Positions 48,604-58,850 of a stretch of 64,000 nucleotides of DNA are shown here, one piece after another. Under the pieces are notes generated by a model. The model had not been told where the DNA came from. It worked only from the letters and a program-made list of their open reading frames with translations, and did not search any database. The stretch comes from Pseudofabraea citricarpa. Lineage: Eukaryota > Ascomycota > Leotiomycetes > Helotiales > Dermateaceae. Location of the stretch: the NCBI GenBank assembly GCA_029641185.1, contig JAPWGK010000003.1:2418001-2482000 (forward strand). Reading direction: 5' to 3'. The position numbers and the translations under genes were made by a program. Position 1 is the stretch's first letter. Every line of letters starts with the position of its first letter.

Positions 48604-50779
48604 CTGCAGTTGTTAAAAGTTGTTGCGTTGGAGGAAGGTTGGGCTTGTGACGTTCAGGGTCCGTTAGTCGCCTATCGGATTATTCAAGTTTTGGCATAGG
48701 TAGACAAGTAGGGAGAAGAGTGGAGATCATGCATGCGAGCACAACGGCAGTGGTAGTGGTGGTTGGCAGCGAGAGCGCAACGTGTGACCGGGGGTAATGG
48801 GGATGGGGATTGGGGTTTTGACTTTAAAGACAGACTGATAGTGAGAGTTTGGGGGTGGAGGTGGAGGTGGTGGTTGTGGTTGATGATTTTGGTGGTTGTA
48901 GTAATGATACCAGAGCCCCAGTGTCTTTGAACGAGGGAGAGATCCAGCAGTTCGGTGGTCGGAATGGAGCACCTACGCTCTCTCATGCCCCCTTTTTTTC
49001 AGGGGTCCCCATGGAGAAAGAGCGAGACGTGCTCACCGCTGTCAGCGACGCAGTAACTCAGCGACTCACAGGCCTACAGCGACTCAGCAGTGGGTGCTCG
49101 TGTGCTCGTGAAGCTACACGGCGGAGGCAGAAAATACGTCACAGGGCCATTATTGATGTGCGTTGAGTGTGGAGGATCCCCGTGATGTCTGGTAGGTACA
49201 GTATCTACTATCTATCTGGTCCTTGTCTATCAGTAGTACATCTGTCAATAGGCCTCGGTCCACTCCGTCTGTGATTTACCTTTTCTTTTTTCCTCTTTGC
49301 TCATCTTCTTGTCTTTCTTGCAAGACACGAATCTCACCGCATCGCATGACTTTTTATACTTCCTTGTCGGCTGGATGAGCCTGAGGACCCTGTGTTTTCA
49401 GTAGTCATCGGATTACACACAATACACGATTTACGTATATCTTGATTTCTGCTCTTTCACGGCGTTGCGAGCTTAACTAACCATGGAGTAATCAATACTC
49501 GCCTTGCGTCCAGCAGTCTATTGACTGCGGCTGGTATTCGCTGGCACAGCTGGCCTCGTCTTGTGGCTGGGGGGGAGGAGTACAGTCCAGTCCTCAACGC
49601 CCGATCTCCTCTCCCTGGGCATCTGGCTCCTCCAGGCTCCATGAGTCTCTCTTCTAGAAGGCGAGAAGGCCACGACGGCCTTTATACTTACCCACTACTA
49701 CTGAGGGCCATTGCGAGCTCAGCCACGGTGTCTGTGGGTGCAGCATCTCGCCGTCAATGACGAAGTCATCCTGCCAACAGGAGCATCAGGGCCAATCCTC
49801 GACGCGCGACATGGTAGAGATCGATCAGCCCTAAGAATAACTCGCCTATGACCATCGCAATGCCTTCTTCACAGCGGCCGGCAAGCCTTCAGATCCTGTC
49901 AGACGTGCTCTTGGGTCACGTCAATCTCGAGGGATGCTGGATCTCAAGTACCGGAATGAGGCAGCGGCCCATCTCATGCGGCTGTTCATTATTCGCAGGA
50001 AAATCTTGAAATTAGATCTAATGCACGATAGCGACCAGCCCAAAGGGGTTATGAAACGAAGGAAAATCAAGGCAGTCGACCAGAAATTAGCATCAACTTT
50101 ATCCAGCGACGAGCCCAGGACGGCCGGAGCCCGCGTAGAGAAGAGGCTCACGGCCAATGGAATGCCTGCGTCCCATCACCTTAAAATTCCATGATTTGCC
50201 CAATTGCCCTGTCCATGGCGCTGTCGCTGCTGCTGCTTCTTCTGCAGGGGGCACGACTTGAGAAGAAGGACAACTCATAATATCACCGCGAGGTCTTCCC
50301 TAATCTGCTTCTCTGCACCACCACTTGCACTCTCTTCCACAACTGTTCCCATCCATACTGTACACACGCACTACTCCAATCCGCACGCAACCGCCCCCCG
50401 CTCATCAACTATTGTCAATTAGTGAGATTTCCGTCAAGTGGTGCTCGCAACCGTTGTTGTCTAGTCAAACTGGCAAGCGCCGCCACCAGCCCCCCGTCAG
50501 TTGGCACGCCTCTAAAGTTTGAGCATCGACCCAGATCCAACCAGGAACAAGACTCATCCCGAGCAACACTCGACTGAGAATCAACATCACAATATCCATT
50601 GTCACGAAACTCAATCTCTCTGCCGCGTCTCCAGACTCATCCGTCTGTTGACGACCAGCTTCATCTCGATTGCGACAGCACCAATCGCTCCTCACTTGCG
50701 CGGGAGGAGCTCGAATTTAATTCTCCTTTAACCAGCCACGCTCCGACATTCGTCGCAGCAGCAGCAGCAGCAGCACACG
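48604..50779. other. divergent region between sugar transporter and Chs7-family gene
   Basis: 2.2 kb. It must hold the missing 5' exon of the transporter (minus) and the promoter of the Chs7-like gene (plus). GGTGGA-type repeats lie at 48850-48885. A small ORF at 49934-50194 is listed separately. CT-rich stretches occur near 49265-49320. Confidence 0.4.
49934..50194 (+). CDS. small ORF, doubtful
   Basis: ATG-initiated frame of 86 residues, highly charged ('MRLFIIRRKILKLDLMHD', 'MKRRKIKAVDQKL'), with helical character. No family is recognised and a similar-length frame runs on the opposite strand, so it may be chance. Listed because its composition is more protein-like than the surrounding frames. 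Confidence 0.2.
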   Translation: MLDLKYRNEAAAHLMRLFIIRRKILKLDLMHDSDQPKGVMKRRKIKAVDQKLASTLSSDEPRTAGARVEKRLTANGMPASHHLKIP

Positions 50780-51967
50780 ATGGGTTCGACGCAGTTTGGA
50801 AATTTTAATGTGAGCTCCGCGCGACAACGAGCATCCCATTCTCTGCGTCTTCCCCATGTGAATCACTACTGACAATCATCCAGGACTTCTGTCGAGATTC
50901 AACGTTACCCGTCTGCAATGTTTGTCCACCGCCCCCCAATCTCGAAACTCGAATTACCTCACCATCGGTATACTAACTGCGCTTGCCTATAGCTCCTTAA
51001 TACTGGCCACACTAATCTGGGCTGGGGATCTTGCGACCTAACGGGAATATCTTTGAGCGGAGGAAAGAACTTGGGAAACCTCGGTGGGTATTCACACACG
51101 GATCCGAGGGCTTCAATTGACGGTCGATAGGTTCAATTCTGCTTGCCGGAGTAGCAATTGTGACCACAGCCTTCCTGCTATGGAGGTCGGAACGGAAACA
51201 AGCAGCTGTGGGTCGAAGGTATGCATAGACCTCATTTCTGCAGCGTGGCGGTTCTAACACGATCGAACAGGGAGATGCAGTTATTCCTGGTTGGATACAT
51301 TATAATTGAAATATGCGAGATATTTACGGTCGGAGAATTCCCTCTAAACCCGCAAGTACGAATTGTGAGTTTGTCCATGGTCTGATTTTGGATTTGCAAC
51401 CAAAAGCTGACTCGAGAGAAGGCCTTCACTGGCATACATTTAGGCGCCATAGTAGCCACTCTGTGGATTTTAATGCTCAACGCTGTCGTTGGTTATCAAA
51501 TCGTCGACGATGGAACACCTCTTTCCCTCGGACTTATTTTCGCATCAGCCGGCGCCTTGTTCATCGGGACAGGGTATATTGCTCTTGATACTGGCTATAG
51601 CTGGACCGGGCACTTCGATGGTAGCTATCAGAGCCCGAACAGGAATATCGGTCTCTACGTACTCTATCAACTCGCCCCTCTGGTCTTCCTCTTCGCCTTT
51701 TTCGTGCTAGAGACGATCTTAGTCATCCGAGTACTTGGGGAGAGGAAGCCAATGATATACCTTGGCTCAGCAGCCATATTATTTGCCCTCGGGCAAATAT
51801 TCAACTACATTATCAGTATTCACATTTGCAATGGGACCGATGGCAAAATTGACGGAGCTCTCTTTCAGACTCTGTTCACACTGCTGTCAGTAGTCATGGT
51901 GTGGATATTCTGGTCAAGCATCACGGAGGACGACTGGCCCATGCCAGTAACAAGCACATATTCATGA
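50780..51967 (+). CDS. Chs7-family (chitin synthase export chaperone) membrane protein
   Basis: Six exons: 50780-50809, 50884-50919, 50993-51083, 51131-51218, 51271-51364, 51422-51967; all phases agree, giving 294 residues. Yeast Chs7 is an ER multi-span protein needed for exit of chitin synthase Chs3. Family marks: an N-terminal 'DFCRDSTLPVCN' (cf. the Chs7 '..CKKTALPLC..' start), 'VVGYQIVDDGTPLSL' (cf. 'GFQLYEDGTPLSL') and the end 'DGALFQTLFTLLSVVMVWIF' with 'SSITEDDWP' (cf. 'WDSITKEDLE'). About seven membrane helices are expected. Sequence between the motifs, such as 'NLGWGSCDLTGISLSGG' and 'DTGYSWTGHF', is not that of canonical Chs7, so this is probably a paralogous branch. Role as a chitin-synthase chaperone is inferred from family. 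Confidence 0.83.
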
Positions 51968-53071
51968 CCAAGCGCTGAAAATTAAGGGAACGGAGTTTGG
52001 CGGCATTTTATCACGAGCGACACTCACGTCTATTGACGATATTGTTTGAATTCATTATTGCAACAAATTTTGCTATAAGCAAATTATTCTGAAAGCAAGG
52101 AGGAATGGTTACAAGATACGCATGAAGCTATCTTTTATGGTGGTAATAGGAAGCAAGGGATGGTCACCAGGGACATTTAAGGGCCAGCGCCGCATCCTTG
52201 ATGCAGTCCATTTGCAGAGTTATTGGTTTGAATGTATGATTTGCGCATTAGTAGTATACCCATCGGAGCGCATAATGGAATGAAAAGATAACTTCTATTT
52301 TAACAAAACGCTTTGCTTTTCTATGAGGACTAGTTGATTGGGTTCATCTTGCCAATACAGATTTCTGCAATAGACTTTGCTACTCATCGTGGTGAAAGGT
52401 CTTTGAAGTACAGACGGCGAAAGTGATCAGCAGTTTGGCTAGCTGGGAAGGGCGTGAACTTATTACCTTGGGTAGAATTTTGAACTCCTTGGGTGACATG
52501 GAGAGATGCATATTTATTGACATTTATCATGTGCATAATTACCTTCTGCTCGTCCTACAATCTGGTATCTAAGTGCGAAATGACCAATTATCCATATTCA
52601 TCCAAAAAGCCTCCAGCTGTAGTGGCTGTACGGGGACAAAAAAAAAACAGGCGGATTTTGGTACACATGGCCTATGTATACCACACCAAATTACCAACTT
52701 GTCGAACAGAGACTACGTATACTACTTTTAACTTATTTAAACAAGTCCTGGCAGACTTTGATCGTGAAAAGATCTAGAATATATATATTAGTAAAGAGAA
52801 GGGTAAATAACAAGATATTCAATGGTATGAAATTTGGTGTGGTACGCATAGGCTATGTGTACGCCTGTTTTTTTTGTCCCCGTAGAGAGTGGTACTGTGG
52901 TAGCCTTGAGGTGTGCTAAGATCAACCATGTCGCCGATCTATAGTTAGCCAATCACCTAGGTATAAATCAAAGCCTCGACCTAGAATTGTCGCAGCCTTA
53001 CGGTCACCTACAATCCCACAACCATATTTTGACCAACTTCACCACGCGCGTGCTCCAGTCCGGCAATCGCC
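51968..53071. other. intergenic with a MITE-like insertion
   Basis: 1.1 kb between two genes on the same strand. Contains the inverted-repeat element at 52631-52882. The rest is AT-rich without supported genes; the last 150 bases are the ssl1 promoter. Confidence 0.5.
52631..52882. mobile_element. MITE-like element, Tc1/mariner-type ends
   Basis: 252 bp element with terminal inverted repeats. The left end starts CGGGGACAAAAAAAA; the right end finishes TTTTTTTTGTCCCCG. The repeats extend inward: left 52631-52692 and right 52831-52882 share CAGGCG, TACACAT.GCCTATG and TACCACACCAAATT (in inverted order on the right), with an 8-base insertion in the left copy and a few mismatches. A TA dinucleotide flanks each end (52629-52630 and 52883-52884), consistent with a TA target-site duplication. 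The interior is AT-rich and non-coding, so the element would need a transposase in trans. Confidence 0.85.
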
Positions 53072-54573
53072 ATGGCAGACTCAGACGGCGAGTATGAGGG
53101 TTCTGATGACGATATTGGAGCGCCTCCCACCTCGAACAGAAATGCACATGGCACACGATCTTCGGGTCCAGCTGCAGGAGCGACGACCAGAGGCGGAGAC
53201 ACATCAGGTGGCGGCAATCGAAGAAGGGCTGCCTGGGAAGACATCCAGAGGAGTTGGGACAATGTTGTGGAAGGTGCGGATGGCAGTATCAACTCGACGG
53301 TTGAGGGACTGAGGGAAGCTGGGAAGAGGAAAAGGTACAGAACAGCTCTGATCATGCTACATTAACATTTGTTACTCACGTATCCTCTCGCAGGTTATTG
53401 AAAGACACGACACCGTTGCAGAGAGGTATCATGCGGCATATGATCCTTATCCTCGATTTTTCCTTCGCAATGGTGGAGAAGGACCTTAGACCTACACGAT
53501 ACATCCTTACCCTTCGTTACGCTAGCGAATTCATCACCGAGTACTTTGAGCAGAATCCTATTTCTCAACTGGGTATACTCGGGATGCGAGATGGGCTTGC
53601 TGTGCGGGTCAGTGATATGAGCGGCAATCCAGCACAGCACATCGAACGACTGCGCGAGTGGCAAAAGCCTGATGTTGTACCCTCTGGAAATCCCAGCTTA
53701 CAGAATGCATTGGAGATGAGCCGAGCGGCATTATTCAATACTCCATCTCATGGGACACGCGAGGTTCTCATTATTTTCGGTGCCCTCCTCACTAGCGATC
53801 CTGGAGACATTCACGACACAATTGCATTACTGGTTGCGGACAAGATTCGAGTTTCGATCGTTGGTCTTGCGGCTCAGGTCGCCATTTGCGCCGAGATCTG
53901 CTCCAAGACAAATGCCGGAGATGATAATAATTATAATGTGGCACTCAATGAGCAACATTTTAGGGAATTGGTCATGGCCGAGACCACACCCCCAGTCACT
54001 CGGACGCAGAAGCAATCACAATCGAGTCTCCTAATGATGGGATTTCCCTCGAGAATGTCTGGAGCAGGGAAGACCATGACTTTTTGCGCTTGCCATGGCA
54101 AACTTACCAGAGGAGGCTATCTCTGTTCAAGATGCGATAGCAAAGTCTGCAGTCTACCAGCTGTATGTCCATCCTGCGGACTGACACTAATCCTATCAAC
54201 CCATCTAGCTCGCTCGTACCACCATCTCTTCCCGCTCAAGAACTGGGTCGAGGTATCATGGTCATCAGCCAGGAGATCCAAGAGCTGCTATTCGTGCCTG
54301 ACCCCCTTCCCAGAAATCCCTCAAGAGATGCTCCAGGCGAGCAACGGGGCCAAGCCCCAAGGCGAGGTGAAGGGGATGAGCGAGAGCGGCCGCTACGCCT
54401 GCGAGGTATGCGAGAACCATTTCTGCATCGACTGTGATGTCTTCGCGCACGAGGTCGTCCACAACTGTCCTGGCTGCCTGAGCGATACGAGGGCAACGGT
54501 GGGTACAGCTATAGAGAACGGCAATGGACAGCCGGCACCACGTACCGGTAATGGGGATGCGATGATTGAATAG
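53072..54573 (+). CDS. ssl1: TFIIH subunit Ssl1 (p44)
   Basis: Exons 53072-53334 and 53394-54573 (59-base intron, GTACAG donor, CGCAG acceptor) give 480 residues. Ssl1/p44 is a TFIIH core subunit that stimulates the Rad3/XPD helicase in nucleotide excision repair and promoter opening. The N-terminus is acidic and Gly/Ser-rich. 'RRAAWEDIQRSWDNVVE' precedes the vWA-like domain starting at 'IMRHMILILDFSFAM' (about 98-112), with 'EYFEQNPISQLGI' and 'GTREVLIIFGALLTSDPGDI'. A C4 zinc site follows ('CACH', 'GYLCSRCDSKVCSLPAVCPS'), then 'LILSTHLARSYHHLFPL', and a C-terminal RING-like zinc domain ('CYSCLTPF', 'YACEVCENHFCIDCDVFAHE'). All key Cys/His are present. Nuclear. Confidence 0.96.
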
Positions 54574-55202
54574 AAGGGCGGGAACGGGCCATAAAAGAGC
54601 AATGCATATACGGATGGCGTTTAGGTATACCAGTAAAAATCAGCGGCGGGGGGTTTGTGCCGCTTCGCATTGGGTAGAGAGTCTCGTGGTTTTTCACGGC
54701 GTTGGGAGCGAGCAAGAGAGACGAGGAATAACGATCCTTTGAAGATCAGTCGTCTTTTGGCTATAGTTATTAGACCTACATAGAGGTAGGTAGTATAGCT
54801 CACCCCATATGAATGGTAATAAATATGCTGGTTTTCCAAACACTACATATCTTCGGTTGCCTTTGAGTCATCTACCTCAACCTAACATAATCATATAAAA
54901 CAACGTGGGTACGTTCTTTGGATCTGAACCAAGTTCTACCTGGTCTTTTTTTTATTTGTTTTTTATTGGGGGCTTCTCACCTCCTACCTGAACAAGCGAC
55001 TCGGTCTCTGTTTTTCCTGTAGACTAAGTATCTAACTCGCTGTACCTATCTTATGCAAGTGCAAATGGCAACCAGAAACTCCTTCTCTGCATGCCGAGCA
55101 AAAACAATGCAGTGGCCAAAAAGCGGCCGCGCTACCTACTGAAGAAATATGCTGCCGCCCAAAATAAACTAAAGGATAGTGCTGTTTATTATCCATCGTC
55201 CA
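54574..55202. other. convergent intergenic segment
   Basis: 0.63 kb between ssl1 and the DCAF4-like gene; oligo-T and AT-rich stretches near 54945-54970. Nothing else seen. Confidence 0.4.
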
Positions 55203-57145
55203 TCATGCATCATCCTCGAGATCCGGCCAGCCATATCTATTCAAGCCGGCAAACTCCGACGAGCCAAAATACAGGCTGCTTCTCGAACTTCCATCATTGT
55301 CCTGTGAGAATCTCAGGCTCTGCACCCACCCGCTGTCGTTGCAGTCCGTCGAGCTTGTCTTGCCCGTCGGGATCTTCCTTAGCAGTTTTCCTGTGCGGAG
55401 CGAGTACAGGTGGATGGGGCCCCCTAAAGACCCTCCCGTAGCCACACCGGCTTTGGATTGCTGAGCAGCAGCCACGATACCAGCGTCGATGTCGACGTCG
55501 AACCCCAGCGGCCAGAGGGTCTCGTTGAAATAATCGTGGTATTGCAGGTATGGAGCCGTGGCGGTCTGGTAGTTCTGATGTTTGCGGAACCGGAGATCAT
55601 ACTGGCACAGGCTCGAACGTAGCCCGGCAACGATGATGCGATGGTCATTTATCTGCTTGATGTGGATGATGGAACTGGGATGCCGGATTATATCTGCGTT
55701 TGCGTCGAAGACGGGGACGCGGAGATCGGTGATGTTTAGGATTCCTCTGCGTCCACCAGAGAGGAGGACTGAGGGATCATTGCGCAGGAACTCCAGCGCG
55801 AATACGTCCTTTGGGATGTTGTATGGGTTGTCAGTGTCTGGCGCGGGTTGTTTGGGCGTGAGCCAGTTGGGCTCTCGGTTTGCGACTTGGATTATTCCCT
55901 CGCTTGTGCCGACTACGAAGAGGGACGAGGAACTTTGGGGAGATGCTGTTGATGAGTATATGCTTACTTCGCTGCCTCTTCGAAGGCCCGGGCCCATTTG
56001 TATTGTAGGCCCTGCGCTTGCTGAGAACTTGTTAGCATCGGCTATTTTGTGTTTATGTACCCAGTCGGAGAGCATTTTCTGGTACTTGATCTAGTATCAA
56101 GACCGCGTAGCTCCCAGACCTAAGAATCTTTCAACTTGACGAGTCGGTTTTGTTGAGACTTCTTCAATCTGCGAGATGCTGTTTAATCTTAGAAGAGAAT
56201 TCGTTTGCTTACCAAAATTCGACTGGCCATCAGGACCAGGCTCGATGTATGACATTGCAATACCGGAATTAAACCGGCTTGCAAGCCATGTTGATAATAC
56301 AAAGCCTTTTGACACATTGACGCTGACTGAACTCGACGGTGCTGCTACAGTGAACATGCCATGAAACAAGACTGTATTAACTTGGCTAATGTTCTTGACA
56401 TACTGTGAGCAATCATCAGGTACATCTTCTGCGTTAAACCGGACGGATACCATCATGTTTCGAAAACCTGCACCACCACTTATGTCAGCTGTGGAAGTCG
56501 AAGACCAAAATTCCCCGTGCAAGATACAAGGGTAGTGAGATTGTAATATATGTTCGAAAGACAGTTATATTCCTGCACTCCAATGAATCCAAAGAAGAAG
56601 ATTATGCTAGCAAAAAGAAATAGGAGTTACCTAGATGACAGTCAGAAGTCGAGGGGCCAATATCGCCTCGGTGTTGAATATCAAAAATTGGATTTATGAT
56701 GCCTCCAAAGTGAGAGCGTCCCATACGAACTTCCTCAATCCAAGGAGCTTCTGGTTGCTGTACTAATTTACTTGCAAAAATCTCGGGAACAAGATCGAGC
56801 CGGCTGTGGCCATAAGATCTGTGAAGGAAACCTCCAGCAGATGCCGATACCAGAATTTTGGAGCGTCTGATGCGGTCTTTCTCTTTTGCAAAGGTAGCCG
56901 CTGCTTCTTGAGCATTTTCATCCTTGACTTTTCGCCTCTTGACATCTCGTGATGAGTATGCGGTGTTACCCGTTCCTTTGCTGATTTTGAAATATTTCTT
57001 CTTCTCTTGGTCTGATGCACCACGTTAGGGAACCCATCACAACTGGTCGACCACCTTAGACAGCTAGCCAAAGCTGGACGGCATTTCGCAAGGAAAAGCG
57101 CTTACCATAGTAGTAGCCAGGGATCTGCCTGACCTCGTCGCCCAT
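55203..57145 (-). CDS. DCAF4-like WD40 protein (tentative 4-exon model)
   Basis: Proposed exons: 57106-57145, 56631-57011, 56213-56467, 55203-56020, 497 residues, all in phase. The start 'MGDEVRQIPGYYYDQEKKKY' matches the 'PGYYYD..K.KYFKI' opening of DCAF4/WDR21 proteins, substrate receptors of CUL4-DDB1 ubiquitin ligases (family knowledge). Residues 27-140 are charged; the rest should be a WD40 propeller ('SSLFVVGTSEGIIQVAN', 'VFALEFLRNDPSVLLSGGRR', 'IIHIKQINDHRIIVAGLRSS', 'PIHLYSLRTGKLLRKIP'). Introns 2 and 3 are long (163 and 192 bases). Shorter choices give in-frame stops, whereas the chosen acceptors follow GCTGAC and GCTAAC branch sites. If the model is wrong the gene could be broken. 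Role in ubiquitination is inferred. Confidence 0.72.
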
Positions 57146-57735
57146 GGTCACGCAGCGAATATGCGCGTTTTGGTAGACCTGTCATAATGAGAAGCGGGCC
57201 ACTAGACACGGGGTTCTTGGTCTTACTTTCAGGTCAAACGCAGCAACGCTTTCATCTTGCTCTATGTCCCAGTCGCGTTGGATGTGGACACAGCGTGTGG
57301 AAGCACCGAGAGGTGGCGGCCGGTTCTTTTGAAGCGCGTGCTAGGTAAACGACATCATGGTCGCCTTTCCCTTCCGTGGGCGCAATACGATGAGCTTGAC
57401 TCGCACCGCAAAGGAAGAGGCAAGTTACAGTTTTGGGGTATCCACAGAAACGGTGGCCATACATCATTGGAGAGCTCTACATTGCTAGCTCAGCTGTCAA
57501 AATCAAGTAATCAGGTGCAGAGGTGCAGAAGTGCAGAAGTGCGGTGGGTTTGGGCGGTGCAATGTCGGAGCTGCTTTTTCAGCCAAACCTTCATAAGTAG
57601 CAAGAACTACCCCTCCTTCCTTAACCCCCCTTCTGTCTACGGTATCAACACTACACGACCTTAAAGACCCTCTACCCCGGTCTCTTGCTCAATTCTCTTC
57701 TTCCATTGCCAGTGTTAAGCTTTCCAATCGCCAAA
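57146..57735. other. divergent promoter region
   Basis: 0.59 kb between the DCAF4-like and ABM-fold genes. An imperfect direct repeat GGTGCAGAGGTGCAGAAGTGCAG lies at 57513-57541 (shown in part). CT-rich leader precedes the ABM gene. No supported coding frame. Confidence 0.4.
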
Positions 57736-58126
57736 ATGGTTTACACTCTCACCGTTCACCTCTACTGCAATGATCTCCCAGATTCCATACCCCGCATGAA
57801 GGCGAAGCTCGTTGAGGCTGCACGCATCTACCGCAAGGACAAGGAGACCGTCGACTGGATTGTTATGCAGGATGTGCATGATCCCAAGGCATTCACCATT
57901 GTGGAGCGATTCGAGAACGAGGGTGTAAGTTATGCAGCTATCCTGCTCCTCGATCTGCAGTTTGATTGAAACTAACTACCATATGATGCAGAGCCAGAAA
58001 TACCACCTTGACAACCCGTACTGGAAGACCTTTGATCCGTATGTCCTACCTTTACTCGCAAAGCCCATGGATCTCCGTAGACACGAAGAGCTTGATACCA
58101 GCGCCGATGTTGTGGTCCCTGTTTGA
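57736..58126 (+). CDS. ABM-fold (antibiotic biosynthesis monooxygenase-like) small protein
   Basis: Exons 57736-57924 and 57992-58126 (67-base intron, GTAAGT donor, ACTAAC branch, GCAG acceptor) give 107 residues. The layout is a dimeric alpha+beta barrel: strand 'YTLTVHLYCN', helix 'SIPRMKAKLVEAARIYRKD', strand 'VDWIVMQDVHDPKAFTIVER' (ending in the usual 'F'), then 'YHLDNPYWKTFDPYVLPLLA' as the second helix. This matches fungal ABM domain proteins, which range from quinone-forming monooxygenases to proteins with no known activity. Active-site identity is not decidable. It carries no signal peptide. The tail 'DTSADVVVPV' looks unstructured. Neighbours do not suggest a pathway. Confidence 0.82.
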
Positions 58127-58850
58127 GACAACCAGGTCCATCTACTAAGGGGGAATCTCAATGGTAGAATTGAGATTAAAAGAATCCATGCGTAGGAAAA
58201 GGGTTTCTTTTTGGGGACGGTGTTTGTGTAAGACATTGATCTCTTAGGAAGCTGTATCACTTCTGTTTTTTGTTTCTTTCCATGTGCTCCACATACTAGG
58301 AATAGCCTCATTCATTCATAGTATGACCAATGTGGTATAAGAGATGCTCGATAGGACTAGAAGCCTCGAAAGGATGAAGGATGAAGGCACCTTTGCAAGA
58401 TGAATCAACGCGAAGCCGAGCATCACGTCTCTCAGTGTCAGCCTTGCATCCCACATCCACCCAATCATCGCACAGTTACAGTATAACCACTAAACAATCT
58501 TCCTGTTGATTCTGACCTTGAAATATCCCACACTTTGGAAACTACAATTGGTTTTGCTGACGATGATGATTCCTTGACACATCTACCTTTCTTCTAAGCC
58601 TACCTAGGTATCTAGCTTCCGCATTGCTAGAGACGGTCGTTTTTATGACAGCCAGAAGATTCCAGCCTCGCGACAGGGCTAAATCCATTTTCGCGAACAT
58701 CCGTCCTCGTAACAGCAGCATCATTTCAGAATCTCAGATTCCCCAAATAACTTGCAGAACTTCCCTTTTGCCACCTTCAAGAGTGCAACGCATCGATCAT
58801 TCCGAAAATGCAATCTGCATCCCACATGCCATTGCTCTTGTTCTGCCACC
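58127..58850. other. intergenic
   Basis: 0.72 kb between two genes on the same strand; 3' UTR of the ABM gene and promoter of the large WD40 gene. No supported element. Confidence 0.4.

Noticed and set aside
52493..52777. 94-codon frame overlapping the left arm of the MITE
   Set aside because: The frame runs through the inverted repeat and oligo-A run; it is a by-product of the element.
57257..57664. 135-codon + strand frame 5' of the ABM gene
   Set aside because: It begins without a good start context in a divergent promoter and shows no motif.
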